Shown here in pieces: positions 31,370-41,456 of a DNA stretch of 64,000 bases (positions within the stretch are counted from its first letter, which is position 1; each line of letters opens with the position of its first letter). The notes under the pieces were generated by a model. It ran no database searches. It saw only the letters and a program-made list of their open reading frames with translations, and was not told the DNA's origin. The DNA comes from Yponomeuta sedellus (Eukaryota; Arthropoda; Insecta; Lepidoptera; Yponomeutidae), in NCBI GenBank assembly GCA_934045075.1, contig OW203747.1, forward strand, positions 7,894,357 through 7,958,356. Direction: 5' to 3'. Made by a program: the position numbers and the translations under genes.

Positions 31370-31619
31370 TATCTATAAACTTAAGTTTGATTGCGACCCA
31401 AACACCTATGAGCACGACAGTGGTTGTTATTTACCTTAATTTGGTAGTTCATAAGGCAATAGCAGTGCAATGTCATTACAGGGGTATAACCCACGCAAAT
31501 GAAATAGGCATCTCTTGCAAAAAAGTTATTAGCACGGGTTTTACTATTGCAATGCGATTGAGTACTAGACTACCGATAATGTGAATGAAGCTACCATTAC
31601 CGGACTAATGGTAATTTAA
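31370..31619. other. No recognised feature
   Basis: No repeat or coding signal recognised. Confidence 0.4.
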
Positions 31620-31875
31620 TTTGACTAATTTCCATTTTTATGTACAACAAAGTGTTCTCCACCTCCACCTCCGCCTCCGCCTCCGCCTCCGCCTCCGCCT
31701 CCGCCTCCGCCTCCGCCTCCGCCTCCGCCTCCGCCTCCGCCTCCGCCTCCGCCTCCGCCTCCGCCTCCGCCTCCGCCTCCGCCTCCGCCTCCGCCTCCGC
31801 CTCCGCCTCCGCCTCCGCCTCCGCCTCCGCCTCCGCCTCCGCCTCCGCCTCCGCCTCCGCCTCCACCTCCACCCT
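31620..31875 (+). repeat. LINE tail running into (CCTCCG)n microsatellite
   Basis: TTTCCATTTTTATGTACAAC and AAAGTGTTCTCC match the LINE end at 22190-22225, where the tail is (CT)n. Here it becomes about 210 bp of CCTCCG units from 31662. AEAEAE/LRLRLR open frames through it are artefacts. Confidence 0.9.
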
Positions 31876-31960
31876 ATTCGCCAGGCTCCGTCAGTCGGCG
31901 TCTTTAAGAGTAGAGTCCAGGAGCACTATCTACATATTCAGATTCATTCGTAAGTATGTA
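31876..31960 (+). mobile_element. LINE C-terminal coding scrap
   Basis: One frame reads GVFKSRVQEHYLHI; F-K-x-R-V is the closing motif of R1/Jockey-type LINE ORF2 ends. No further context. Confidence 0.45.
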
Positions 31961-32099
31961 AAAATATATTATGAAGTCTATTTATATGTATATAAAGTCT
32001 ATCTATTCATCTTTATATAAATGTGCTTAATTATTATATTTGTATATGTTTATGTTTATAATTATTGTACATATTAATACATAGACGTCACACACATAA

Positions 32100-32317
32100 A
32101 AATACACTGAGGCCATTTGCACAAATGTGCGGCGGCCCTCAGAAGGAATTGAACCCTGGACTTCTGTCTTGGTAGTAAGGTCCTTAATGGCTAGACCGAG
32201 CAGTTTACGTCATCGAGGCACAGGCCTCGCCTTTAGCCCTTCACTCCCGCCGTTTCCTGTCACTGCCGCAAGGTTCTTGGGGTCATACCGCCATCTCCGC
32301 CTTGGTCGGTCAAATTA
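32100..32317. other. Decayed tRNA-like repeat
   Basis: Minus strand has CGGTCTAGCCATTAAGGACC and a B-box-like GGTTCAATTCC (32141-32151), spaced like a tRNA-derived SINE head. Family not seen elsewhere in the window. Confidence 0.35.
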
Positions 32318-32530
32318 CATAACATAGCATTTACGTACAGGCACATACATTGCTTCTGGCCCCACACTAGGATACCCTTTGTGGTGGAAATCAGAAACAG
32401 CGACTTTACCAACATGTAAACATCCAAGACCGGGGGGTTTTTTGTCCCCAGCCGGGGTTCGAACCCAGGATATCTCGCTTGGGAGGCAGGCAGTAGGCAG
32501 CGCTACCCTGTGCCACAGAGTCGTCGATTT
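32318..32530 (-). mobile_element. SINE-E, nearly full length
   Basis: Minus strand: TGGCACAGGGTAGCGC head, B box GGTTCGAACCC at 32457, GGCTGGGGACAAAAAAC, GGATGTTTACATGTTGG, tail ending AAATGCTATGTTATG. Confidence 0.85.
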
Positions 32531-32627
32531 GCTATGTCCGTCGCATGTTCAGTATAAAATGTATGTTCCTGAAGAAACTGCTTAAAAGATCTGAGTTATT
32601 TCGTTAGTTTGCTGTGCTGCACTGACT

Positions 32628-32857
32628 AACAGTCTGTTAACTTTTAAAATATACCTCGGGCTCTAGAGTAGGCTTCGGTTTTCGCTGAAAGCACACGAAT
32701 GTATTACTACTTCCTGCTCTGTATAAAACTTTTCTTGACTACTTTGAAAAGTTATGTGAAAGAAAGTGTCATTTTAGTTCCGATATTTCCATCACACGAA
32801 TATATCCGATTCAATCCGATAGTAGCCGAGGTATATTCTAAAAGCTAACAGACTGTA
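32628..32857. mobile_element. MITE with CAGTCTGTTA ends, about 228 bp
   Basis: CAGTCTGTTAACTTTTAAAA on the left is the inverse of TTCTAAAAGCTAACAGACTG on the right. Consensus of copies suggests TACAGTCTG...CAGACTGTA, i.e. a TA target. Relatives at 39690, 54520 and 58140. Confidence 0.8.
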
Positions 32858-32929
32858 GTTAGTTAGACCTGAGATTTCCGCACTTCGCCTCATAGTTGCG
32901 CTATTGTACATAGCAAGCGCTGAGGTACG

Positions 32930-33110
32930 TTAACACTTCAGATACTAGGGTTTTCTTAAGATGTTTTCCTTCACGGTCAGCTAGTAGTATTGCTACTATA
33001 ATTTCACAAATGCACATAACTTAGAAAAAAAAAGATTGGTACATTGGGGTTCAACAACCGGGGTTCGAATCCTCGACTTCCCGATCGAGAAGTTGGCTTT
33101 GGTAAAAATA
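32930..33110 (-). mobile_element. SINE-D fragment
   Basis: AAGATGTTTTCCTTCACGG, TAGTATTGCTACTA, CACAAATGCACATAACTTAG and a tRNA-like end with GGTTCGAATCC in the plus sense, so the head looks rearranged. Confidence 0.6.
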
Positions 33111-33120
33111 GTTTTAATTA

Positions 33121-33268
33121 ATTCTTCTTCTTCTTCTTCAGGCTATATTAGTCCACTGCTGGACATAGTCCTCCCCTAATGAGCGTCATAGCGCAAGGTT
33201 GTGCCATCATTGGGAGGTAATGCCCATAATCCCCAAACTGGGCATGCGGATTGGGGATCGCAGTTTAA
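33121..33268 (-). mobile_element. SINE-C copy 5, 5' truncated
   Basis: TTCTTCTTCTTCTTCAGGC to GGGGATCGCAGTTT; stops midway. Confidence 0.88.
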
Positions 33269-33683
33269 TTAATTATTTTATGCGAATGCAAGACATTTAA
33301 ACCCGCTTATTAACGGAATCAATCGACGACTGATTTTGTCGAGCAGTCGTCCATCACTACAGCACACCCTCCTCTCGTTAAATTAGAAACCGAATCCCCA
33401 AAACAAGTGGCAATCAAATAAAAATCCAATGAAATAAAGCCTCTCCAGACAAATACAGTCCCCCGACTCAGCGCCATTCCAAAAAGGCTAACGCAAACTC
33501 CGCTCTGTAATTTAGAAAATATTACTCCCTAGGGGTGGGCAGGGGTACAAGTGTGTAATTTTCAAATAGCCAGGCTGCAGACAGCTCTCAGTGCGAGTAT
33601 TAATCCTAATTTGTTAACTAGCTATCCTTTGAAGGCTCAGAGGCTCAGCGGGTGGGCAATATACCGACAATACTGTGTTCGTG
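33269..33683. other. No recognised feature
   Basis: No repeat or coding signal recognised. Confidence 0.4.
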
Positions 33684-34130
33684 GTATTTTTTAATGATTC
33701 GCGATACTCATACACAGTTATATATTAAACGGGTCAAATCGCGATTATTAATTAGGTAAAACGTAATTACCTTAAACACAAGAATTTCAACAGAGAGGAT
33801 GGTTTCAAGCGGTCAAGTACGTGGAATCCAGTGCTAAGTAATTACAAGTCACGCGCCTTATCACCGGACCGGTCCGTTGACGTGTGAGTGTTGTGTGTCG
33901 GCCAGCTGCGAAAAAGTAATAGTGACTACCCACAATTCTTGATTGTACTCGCCACTTCAGTCTACCCGAGACCACGGCAATAGTAACGCTGCTGAAACGT
34001 CGAAAAATAAAGTAATTACATTTTACCTTATAAATAATCGCGATTTGACCCGTTTAATATATAACTATGTATAAGTATCGCGAATCATTAATAAATACTC
34101 ATACACAGTTATATATTATTAAACGGTTAC
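33684..34130 (+). mobile_element. Penelope-like terminal repeat with inverted end
   Basis: 33790-34100 matches the element at 63614-63909 on the other strand (GTACGTGGAATCCAGTGC, CACCGGACCGGTCCGTTGAC, GAGACCACGGCAA). 33684-33785 is an inverted copy of its right end (AACGGGTCAAATCGCGATTA). A third short piece of that end follows at 34097-34126. CTGAAACGTCGAAAA is the usual Penelope terminal text. Confidence 0.65.
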
Positions 34131-34151
34131 ATAAGTTTCTATACAAAGTCT

Positions 34152-34508
34152 TCGATATCAACCTTGTATGTAGCCACTTGATTGACTGGAACCAAGTGAT
34201 GGAAATCAATCACTAAAGTTAAGCAACGACGGGCGCGTTCAGGTGCTGGATGGGTGACCATCCCGTGACTAACAATAGTGATTTTTTTTCCGAGCGCTTC
34301 CACGCTTCGCAAGGCCGTTGGTGCCGGCTATCATGTAATGATGTCAGAGGCCTTTAGGGCGGCTTGATAACTTCTGACAGTGAGGCCCGCCGCTGTCTTA
34401 CAGTCCTCCATCCACCCGGACTTGATCCCCGTGGTGGAGTATGGTCTTACTTTCCTGATGCAGGAAGAGATCCGTATCCCAGTAGCGAGGACATACAAAA
34501 GGTTGATA
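34152..34508 (+). mobile_element. SINE-B with a reversed scrap of its own 3' end in front
   Basis: 34152-34178 (CGATATCAACCTTGTATGTA) is a 3' end on the minus strand. A plus-strand copy follows from 34180 with GTTAAGCAACGACGGGCGCG and GGATGGGTGACCATCC to 34508. Confidence 0.88.
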
Positions 34509-35070
34509 CCAAGTACATCACTTTAGCGGTCACTTTACCCACAAAATGGGGTTTAAAATCTCTTAGTTACCATCTGTATAGAGAAAAGTAAAGGCCTGTT
34601 TGGGGAGTGCATTTGGGAGATAGACTTCACGCAGATAAGACTGCGATGTGGAGCTCAAAGAAGCCAGTCTACACTTTACAGAAATTGCCTTTGCGAATGT
34701 CTGTGCGGCTTTGGAGTACGAAGCAACTGCCTGGAGACGGCGCAAATGAAAGTAAAAAAAATGGAACTGGCAGCCTTTGCATATCATTAAACACAAGATC
34801 ATTTCATATCTAGTTCAACCTCATTTGTGGATTTTTTTCTACATATTACCGCGCCTTGGCGTTGTCTCTGGCACACACACACTGCCAACCGTCAATTTCG
34901 ACGACACATGTTCGCCCAATGAGGAGATCACAGGCAACATAAACGGCAACAATACTGTTTCAGAATACCTTCTTTGTATTGTATTAGTCCTTCTTATATG
35001 CAATTCAGAGATCTGAATTCAGAGCGTGTCCTTAATTTTTAAAATGTATGTATTTTATTTTTCTATTGAA
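34509..35070. other. No recognised feature
   Basis: Open frames of 68-79 codons on both strands near 34563-35016 show no motif I recognise and overlap each other. Confidence 0.4.
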
Positions 35071-35397
35071 GATGAACCGAGTGATTGGAATCAATCACTA
35101 GTGTTAAGCAACAACAGGCGCGGTCGGTCGGTCGGATGGGTGACAATTAGATGACTACGGCGCTTCCGTGCCTTGCAAGGCATCCAGAGCCGTCGGTGCT
35201 GTCCGTTATGTAATGAATGACAGTCGATAAGCCATGTCAGAGGCTTATGGGCGGCTTGATAACTTCTGACAGTAAGGCCCGCCACTATCATACAATCCTC
35301 CACCCACCCGGACTTGGCCCCCGCGGTGGAGTATGGCTTAACCTACCTGCGATGCAGGAAGAGACCCGTGCCCAGCAGTGGGGACATACCAAGGGAT
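35071..35397 (+). mobile_element. SINE-B (5S rRNA-derived)
   Basis: Starts at ATGAACCGAGTGATTGG, GTTAAGCAACAACAGGCGCG, a (GGTC)n-like expansion at 35122-35137, then the normal body. Confidence 0.92.
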
Positions 35398-35554
35398 ATA
35401 TTATCATATTTCATTAAATGATTATTGTCTAGTGTCTTATTTTTTCCTATTATTTTGGTAAAATACCTAACTGAATTCTATCTCTTTTTCTCTTCTATAG
35501 GACGTATATAGGCTACATAAAAAACGTAACCAAACATGAACAAGAAGAGATTTT

Positions 35555-35775
35555 ATTCTTTTTCTTCATAGTAGCAACCCAGTTGTACAATGCCGCATCC
35601 AACCAGACCTTTCTTACCGCCTCCACGGCAAATGCACTACCTTTTTCCGCTTTGTGCATTATTGTTTCACGAGGCAAATCTGTTTCTTTGTACCGCTGGG
35701 ATCTTCTTCGGCCTAATCCGTATCTACATTTGGGAACCGGTGGACACCTAAGCTGTATTAAGAACCCCTGATAAG
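35555..35775 (-). CDS. Unidentified coding-like segment
   Basis: Minus strand is open from about 35790 to a stop near 35515 and reads RYGLGRRRSQRYKE, then MHKAEKGSAFAVEAVRKVW, LDAALYNWVATMKKKN. Its balanced, charged composition is unlike the random frames around it. A CAG at 35758-35760 (minus) could be a splice acceptor. No domain recognised; it may be a transposase or LINE piece. Confidence 0.25.
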
Positions 35776-35852
35776 AGGTAATAGGTTTCCGTATTTACCA
35801 CCCGTTTCTCGTATACTAAATCCTATTGGCCTCTGCATCTATCTAATGTGAC

Positions 35853-36012
35853 GATTTATACAGCGTCCAGTGGCATCTTCACCCACACTAGATGGTTGAA
35901 GATACCACTGGAACGCTGCAGTGCCTAGGTCATTGTTTTGTTGTGTAGACTTGCCCAGCACCTAAACCATCCTGACAGCTTAGATGGCCTAGCCCACAGG
36001 GAAGACTAGTCA
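35853..36012 (-). mobile_element. SINE-D tail type a, 5' truncated
   Basis: ACAGCGTCCAGTGGCATC, GAAGATACCACTGGAACG, CCATCCTGACAGCTTAG and CAGGGAAGACTAGTC match the ends of 18648 and 21530. The first two blocks form a stem. Confidence 0.75.
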
Positions 36013-36087
36013 AGTCAAGTTATTTGAATTTTTAAGTACCTAAATAAATGGACTATAAATTTGCAATCAATAATAGTGTAATATAAT

Positions 36088-36388
36088 AGTGTAATCATGT
36101 GGGTACAGTGATATCGTTCCGATGTTAAACCTAACTGCAAAGTAGGTAGTCGGGGCTGTAAGTAATGCAATTTGCTTAAGTCAGATGTCGCTGCCTGTAC
36201 GTAATACAGAGAATATTGTAAAGAGGTTCGAAATTTCACTGATGCCGTGAGTCGCCCATTGGCTCAATTGGTAGAGCGCTGGTACGGATAGCCAGAGGTT
36301 CCGGGTTCGAATCCCGGCATGGGTGAAATTTTTAGCCTCTAAATAGGTTTTTAAATTTGTTCCTTAGCACGGGTTAGTGCATTAAAAA
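36088..36388 (+). mobile_element. SINE-A, most complete simple copy
   Basis: Leader TGTGGGTACAGTGATATCG, GTCGGGGCTGTAAGTAATGC, TCAGATGTCGCTGCCTGTAC, GAATATTGTAAAGAGG, A box TTGGCTCAATTGGTAGAGC, B box GGTTCGAATCC, TTTTTAGCCTCTAAATAGG, CCTTAGCACGGGTTAGTGC and A-rich end. The reference copy for the family. Confidence 0.93.
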
Positions 36389-36699
36389 GAATTTAATCAC
36401 TTCCATTTTACATCTAAATTATAGGTATATATTAAACCTGATTTCGGAATATTCGTCACAGCATTCCTGATGGCGCATTTCAAGACATATCGCAAAACTC
36501 GTAACCACGCCAGAAAGTCCACGAAAATACTCTAAAAGTCCAGATGTACTTAGTAAAACCTTATTTTTCAACAAAGCCACTCGGTGATACATAAATAAAA
36601 GCAAAAGTTTTCTTCACATCTGACGACACGACAACGATAAGGTAATAATACATTCAATGTAGAATTATAGTAGCCAGAGTCGCTCAGCGACCTATGTAT
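36389..36699. other. No recognised feature
   Basis: No repeat or coding signal recognised. Confidence 0.4.
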
Positions 36700-37036
36700 G
36701 CTCGGAGTTTCTCTGAAGGATAGGATTCTTTACGAATGCATCCTGCAGAGAACCAAGGTTATCGACATAGATCAGAGAATTAGCGAGCTGAAGTGGCAGT
36801 GGGCTGGCCATATCTCCCGATGAGCCGGCAACCGTTGGAGTAAACGTGTTCTTGCGTGGAGACCGCAACTCGGCAAACGTAGTGTAGGACGCCCTCCGAC
36901 CAAGTGGGATGACGATCTGCGAAAAATTACCGGCAGATGCTGGATGCGGCAAGCTGATGACAGGGTGCTACGGCGCTCATTAGGGGAGGGGTATGTCCAG
37001 CAGTGGACTACATAATATAGCCTGAAGAAGAAGAAG
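36700..37036 (+). mobile_element. LINE-alpha 3' end, longest copy
   Basis: Coding remnant includes ISELKWQWAGHISR, then one stop, NRWSKRVLAWRPQLGKRSVG, PPTKWDDDLRKI, RCWMRQADDR and YVQQW. Then TATAGCCTGAAGAAGAAG. This is the C-terminus of an RTE-like reverse transcriptase protein. Confidence 0.85.
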
Positions 37037-37059
37037 GAGTCGCCAGATATGGTATGCTG

Positions 37060-37600
37060 GCCTCACACTCCGGAGATCGTGAGCTCGAATCCCGTCATAT
37101 ATCCATGACTTTGTTTTCTAAGTTACGAGTAAATAGTCATTATATTCTATCTCATTCTCACTACTTTTGATCCCCCCTCGTACGTACATTAATTTGTGAA
37201 GTGGCCGTAGCAATGCCATGTTAACAGTGAAAGAAAAGGTCGTCCTGAGAAATCCTGGGTGTCAAATGTGTTCACATACCTCAGTGTTAAAAATTGACAA
37301 ACCGCAGTAATAAAGCCTATACTCTCTCTCTCTGCAAGAGATGACCTGCAGTGAGAGTGAAATAAAATATAATATATTTATTTAGCCTAAACGTTCCACT
37401 GGAGGGCATAGGCCTTGTCTTAGTGTGATAGTATGGGCTTGATCACCACGAGTGCCGGTGGATTGGCAATTTCAAGCGCTGAGGTATTTGAACATCTCAG
37501 CAGCCAGGTTTCCTCACAGTCAAGCGAGTAGTATTGTTGCTATGAGTTTCCTAAAATGTACATAACTTAGAAAACAATGTCACTGGTACATGCTCACTGG
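37060..37600. mobile_element. Two SINE-D pieces in opposite orientation
   Basis: 37060-37340 is plus strand (ATGACTTTGTTTTCTAAG, AAAGGTCGTCCTGAG, ACCTCAGTG), with a 45-bp unrelated block at 37135-37180. 37385-37600 is minus strand with tail type b first (GGCATAGGCCTTGTC, GATTGGCAATTTCAAGCG). Confidence 0.65.
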
Positions 37601-37940
37601 TACTGGGAATAAAAAAAAATATCTGTGTCGAGTCGTCAATTGTAAATATACCCCGTGGAACTTACCACTTTCCTTCTATTGTATTTACTTTTATAAGTTC
37701 CGTCCTCACTCGAGGACTTCCCTAACTCGATAAAAGCAGGTGGAGTGGACAATAAATACCTCAATACGGGTTGGTCCGGAGAACCCTAGCATTTTTACAA
37801 GGCTCCCCAAACAAATTGCAAAGAAATCCAATAAATATTGCTACAAGCAGCCTATAATATGTTATAGGGATTCTAACAACACTACTCATTGCTAAATAGG
37901 CTTAAGCAATTCAAAGTTATTGCAGGATAAATAACAAAAT
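37601..37940. other. No recognised feature
   Basis: No repeat or coding signal recognised. Confidence 0.4.
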
Positions 37941-38008
37941 TGCTCGTAGCTCCGGCTGCCTGAGTGATCTTAAAACCATCACAATGGTTATGCAATATAA
38001 GGCGCAAT
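37941..38008 (+). mobile_element. SINE-B type II head fragment
   Basis: GCTCGTAGCTCCGGCTGCC and TGAGTGATCTTAAAA match the start of 52420 and 60331; ends where Penelope sequence begins. Confidence 0.7.
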
Positions 38009-38009
38009 T

Positions 38010-38291
38010 AAAACTGTGTTTAAACGGATTTATGCTAGTTTATTACATTTTTTCAATTTTCCGACGTTTCGGCACTTTTTCAGGTGCCGTGGTCCCGGAT
38101 GACTGAGGTGACAGGCGTCTTTTAGAAAGCAATAACGGTTAGTTTACTACCCTCGGCAAAAATTACAAAAGTTAATTATGAAGTTATTTTCCAAAATAGG
38201 CAAACCAATTATTTTTTATATAAAGTCAACAATATCGATTATTAGTAATTGAAGTAAAATTAAATTTATAAACTAATTACTTTACATGAAC
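38010..38291 (-). mobile_element. Penelope-like 3' region and terminal repeat
   Basis: Minus strand, after the GIY-YIG stop: an AT-rich UTR, then CCTGTCACCTCAGTCATCC, CACGGCACCTGAAAAAGTG, CCGAAACGTCGG. The last part has a CUGAAAA / stem / CGAAAC arrangement, one base off the hammerhead CUGANGA core. Same text at 3905-4100. Confidence 0.7.
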
Positions 38292-38670
38292 TTATAAATA
38301 CTGATTATTTAATTGAATTTTTTTTTTTTGATGCCGGCGGATCTCTATTGCCTCGCGTATCATTCTAGGGAAGAAACGGTCTTCTCGGGCTAGAACTTTA
38401 ACTTTATCAAAATGTATAAAGTGGTTGGTACCGCTAAGGGTATGTTCGCTGACTGCAGATCTACCAGAGCACTTATTTTCCACATCCGCGATATGTTCCT
38501 TCACCCGCTCAGCTATGGTACGCTTGGTTTGAACAATGTACGAGGAACCACATTCACAGTCAAGCTTGTATGCTCCTGCCTCTTGTAAGGGAATCCTGTG
38601 CTTGACACTTCGCATGAATTGGTGTATCTTGGCGGCTAGTAGATGGTTCTGATTGAGGCGCGTTTCAAAA
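38292..38670 (-). pseudogene. Penelope-like retroelement, GIY-YIG endonuclease domain
   Basis: The frame is open from about 38670 (minus) and reads RLNQNHLLAAKIHQFMRSV before the first ATG at 38615. The domain follows: AYKLDCECGSSYI, then TKRTIAERVKEHIADV with the conserved Arg, and the H-x(n)-N-H segment SEHTLSGTNHFIHF. This nuclease cuts the target for reverse transcription. Two signature positions are off: the first Tyr is in GAYK rather than GVY/GIY, and the second motif is YIV rather than YIG. The reverse transcriptase upstream is lost, replaced by an unrelated LINE at 38685, and the C-terminus is short. A dead 5'-truncated copy. Confidence 0.85.
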
Positions 38671-38684
38671 TACTCCCAATTTTG

Positions 38685-38945
38685 TCAGTCACTCCTCTCA
38701 CGAAAGGCAGGTAGGCTGGAACTCGCTCGACTGTGCTCGGCACTGGCGGACAAGAGAACCAGGAGGCAACAAATCCGAAATGACCCAACTCCGGACCTTC
38801 TCTTTATATGTCCTACATGCGGCAGGGGCTGCCGCTCTCGAATTGGACTTTCCAGTCACTCAAAAAAGTGTCAAGTCCTGTATCCTTAGGCACTGTTTGA
38901 ATCGACCGTGATGGACGCAAAGGCCTATGATGATAATGATGATGA
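38685..38945 (+). mobile_element. LINE 3' end with C-terminal zinc finger
   Basis: Frame to 38889 reads CPTCGRGCRSRIGLSSHSKK; C-x2-C ... SRIGL-x-SH-x4-C closes the reverse-transcriptase ORF of several animal LINEs. A short UTR ends in GATGATAATGATGATG. Head-to-head with the truncated Penelope frame. Confidence 0.75.
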
Positions 38946-39065
38946 ATAATAGAATTACATGTCAATATTTCATTATAAAATTATTTATAATTAAAATATG
39001 ATAAAATTAAATTAAATTACATTGTCAGTTATTAATTAACTGGAAAAAAAAAGACTAACTCTGGA

Positions 39066-39295
39066 GGCACTTTTCCGAGCGGTTCCGAGCTTCGCAAGGC
39101 ACGTTAAGCAGTTGGTGTGCCGCCTGCCGTCGATAGATGGCAGTCGTTAAGCTAAGTCAGAGGCCTAAGGGCGGCTTGAAAACTTCTGACAGTAAGACCA
39201 GCCATAATCTTACAAGCCTTCACAAAACCGCACTTGGATCATGGTGGAGTATGGCCTATACCTTCCTTAGGTATAGGGGACATAATGGGTTTATG
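39066..39295 (+). mobile_element. SINE-B type II, 5' truncated
   Basis: CACTTTTCCGAGCGGTTCC, AAGGGCGGCTTGAAAACTTC and GACATAATGGGTTTATGAAG. AAAACTTC and the GTCGATAG block distinguish type II. Confidence 0.85.
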
Positions 39296-39377
39296 AAGAA
39301 GAAGAAATAACAGCCGTCTCTCTCTGCCCACAAAAAAAAAATTTTTAAGTGTTGGTAAGTTGGACTTGTAAGTTGGA

Positions 39378-39632
39378 CTGCTGTGTGATGTCGGCCTACA
39401 GAATAGCACTAACCCAATTCTTCCCGCGGGTGTCGTAAAAGGCGACTAAGGGACACAAACCGGGGGTGGGCAGCAGCGCCGCTGCAGTACAATTCCACCG
39501 AACTGCGATCCCCAACCCGCATGCCCAGCGTGGGGATTATGGGCATTACCCCCTATGATAGCACAACGTGGCGCTTTTTAGGGGAGGGCTATATCCAGCA
39601 GTGGACTAGTATAGCCTGACGACGACGACGAA
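39378..39632 (+). mobile_element. SINE-C copy 6, GAC-type tail
   Basis: GTGTGATGTCGGCCTACAG to TATAGCCTGACGACGACG. Tail repeats are GAC, not GAA. Confidence 0.9.
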
Positions 39633-39689
39633 GTTGGACTAACTTGCCAACACTTAAAGTATTTTTGTAGTTTTGGCAGCGGCGTAATA

Positions 39690-39910
39690 ATGTTTTTAGA
39701 ACCTTTGTTAGCTTTTAGAATATTCGTTGGGCTCTAAAGTAGGCTTCGTTTTTTGCCGAAAGCACACGAGTGTAATACTACTTCCTGCTCTGTATAAAAG
39801 TTATTTTATTAAGTGTCATATTAGTTCCGATATTTCTAAGACACGATAATATCGGATTCTATCCAATAGTAGCCGAGGTATATTCTAATAGCAAATAAGC
39901 TGTATGTACG
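39690..39910. mobile_element. MITE of the CAGTCTG family, decayed ends
   Basis: GGGCTCTAAAGTAGGCTTCG, AAAGCACACGAGTGTAATAC, CTTCCTGCTCTGTATAAAAG and ATAGTAGCCGAGGTATATTC match 32628-32857. Confidence 0.75.
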
Positions 39911-39953
39911 AGTATGTGAAAATTTTAAAGCAGTTTCACTTCAATCGACTTAA

Positions 39954-40096
39954 GAATATACTATTTTTATTTTTAATGCACTAACCCGTGCTAAGGACAA
40001 ATTTAAAAACCTATTTAGAGACTAAAATGTTCACCCATGCCGGGATTCGAACCCGCAACCTCTGGCTATCCCCGTATCACTCATCACTTACAGCCC
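39954..40096 (-). mobile_element. SINE-A, internally deleted, with target duplication
   Basis: Tail on the left; core to CTGGCTATCC, then a jump to the leader (CACTTACAGCCCCGAC). CGACTTAA occurs at 39946-39953 and 40097-40104, although the right repeat overlaps element text. Confidence 0.8.
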
Positions 40097-40104
40097 CGAC
40101 TTAA

Positions 40105-40914
40105 TATTTTTTTTATTGTATTAACCGTTTGTCATCTTGCGTATGCTCTACTCTGCCCAGTTGTATGTTTTATTTATGTGAGTACGAGTAACTTTTTCCT
40201 TATTTATGACAATGTATGTTATGCCTTTTCCTTCCTCGTTATCTGTCTTTCTTTCATTCTTCTCTCATTTCTTTACTTCGGTTCTGGATAACATAGGGTA
40301 ACTAAATTGATAAAACTTGAATTATTACCAGGCTGATTTTTTACATGAAAAATAACAGACAATTTTCTTGCAATTATGAGCCTGAGGTAGTTGAACACCT
40401 CAGAGTCTCAGGTTTCCTCAGGATTATTTCCTTCACCCCATTGCAACTTCCTCAGCGCTTGATTGGCAATCTGCGGTGGGCACGCGTGGTTACGAAGCCC
40501 ATACTCCCTCTGTCTGAAAGAAAGTGCGTAAGAAAGCTACTTAAAAAATGATAAGTATTTTTTGCATAGTGGGCATAACACCCTGTATAAGTTACATAAA
40601 AAAATTTAATATATCACATCTATCTTTACCAGTATCATTTTTATTTCAGGAACGTCCACGCTGCAAATAATTGCTTGGGACAGCTGGAGCCAGCGACATA
40701 GCGGATGTAATTAGCTGGAAAGTAACTGGGGTGCTACTCTGAATCTCTCCGCCACACTTTTATGTATTTTTTTTATATGCAGACACAACCATAAAAGGCA
40801 CAAGCTTATCTCTCTGAGAGAGATTTTGCCAAGGGACGTTATGTAAAAAAACTAAATTGTGCATATTATTTCTTGTTATTGAGAAATTATAATAATCTAA
40901 ACAAAAAGTATAAG
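40105..40914. other. SINE-D scrap in otherwise featureless DNA
   Basis: 40378-40540 contains CCTGAGGTAGTTGAACACCTC and GTGGGCACGCGTGGTTACG, out of normal order, so recombined. CACCCTGTATAAG at 40581 resembles one terminus of the foldback at 11051. Confidence 0.45.
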
Positions 40915-41247
40915 AACCTATTTAGAGGCTAAAAATTCCACCCATGCCGGGACTCGAACCCACGACCTCTGGCTAACTGTGCCAGCGCTCTCCCAACTGA
41001 GCTGATGGGCGACTTACCGGCATCAGTGAAATTTTGAACCTCTTTACAATAATACTCTCTGTATTACGTACATGCTGAAGTAATTTGCATCACTTGCAGT
41101 CCCGAGTACCTACTTTGCAGTTAGGTTTTATATCGGAATGATATCACTGTACCTACATGACTATATTCATGGGTGGAATTTTTAGCTCTAAATAGGTTTT
41201 TTAAATTGTCCTTAACACGGGTTGGTGCATTAAAAAGAATATAAAAT
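40915..41247. mobile_element. SINE-A insertion with inverted long arm, target duplication GTATAAG
   Basis: 40915-41170 is a nearly complete SINE-A on the minus strand, starting at AACCTATTTAGAGG. At 41171 it switches to plus strand (GGGTGGAATTTTTAGC) and runs to the normal A-rich tail. GTATAAG flanks at 40908-40914 and 41248-41254. Confidence 0.85.
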
Positions 41248-41351
41248 GTATAAGGTAAAAACATATTTATTGCACCATTAAAAAGTGTGCAGATGGCGGA
41301 CTCAGTACTGAATAGTATTTTACTCTTAGCCTAAATAGTATTTTACTGCTT

Positions 41352-41456
41352 TACGGTAGCCACTGAATGGCTACCCATCCAACCCCTGACCGCGCCTGTT
41401 GTTGCTTAGCCCAAGTGATTGATATAAATTCGGTTCTACTGGACTACAAGCGCTTC
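41352..41456 (-). mobile_element. SINE-B 5' fragment
   Basis: Reversed GTTGTTGCTTAGCCC and the CTACAAGCGCTTC 5' end; only the 5S-like part is kept. Confidence 0.8.

Noticed and set aside
31597..32020. Poly-(AE), poly-(RL) and poly-(SA) frames
   Set aside because: Direct translation of the (CCTCCG)n hexanucleotide in each frame; it sits on a LINE tail, not in a gene.
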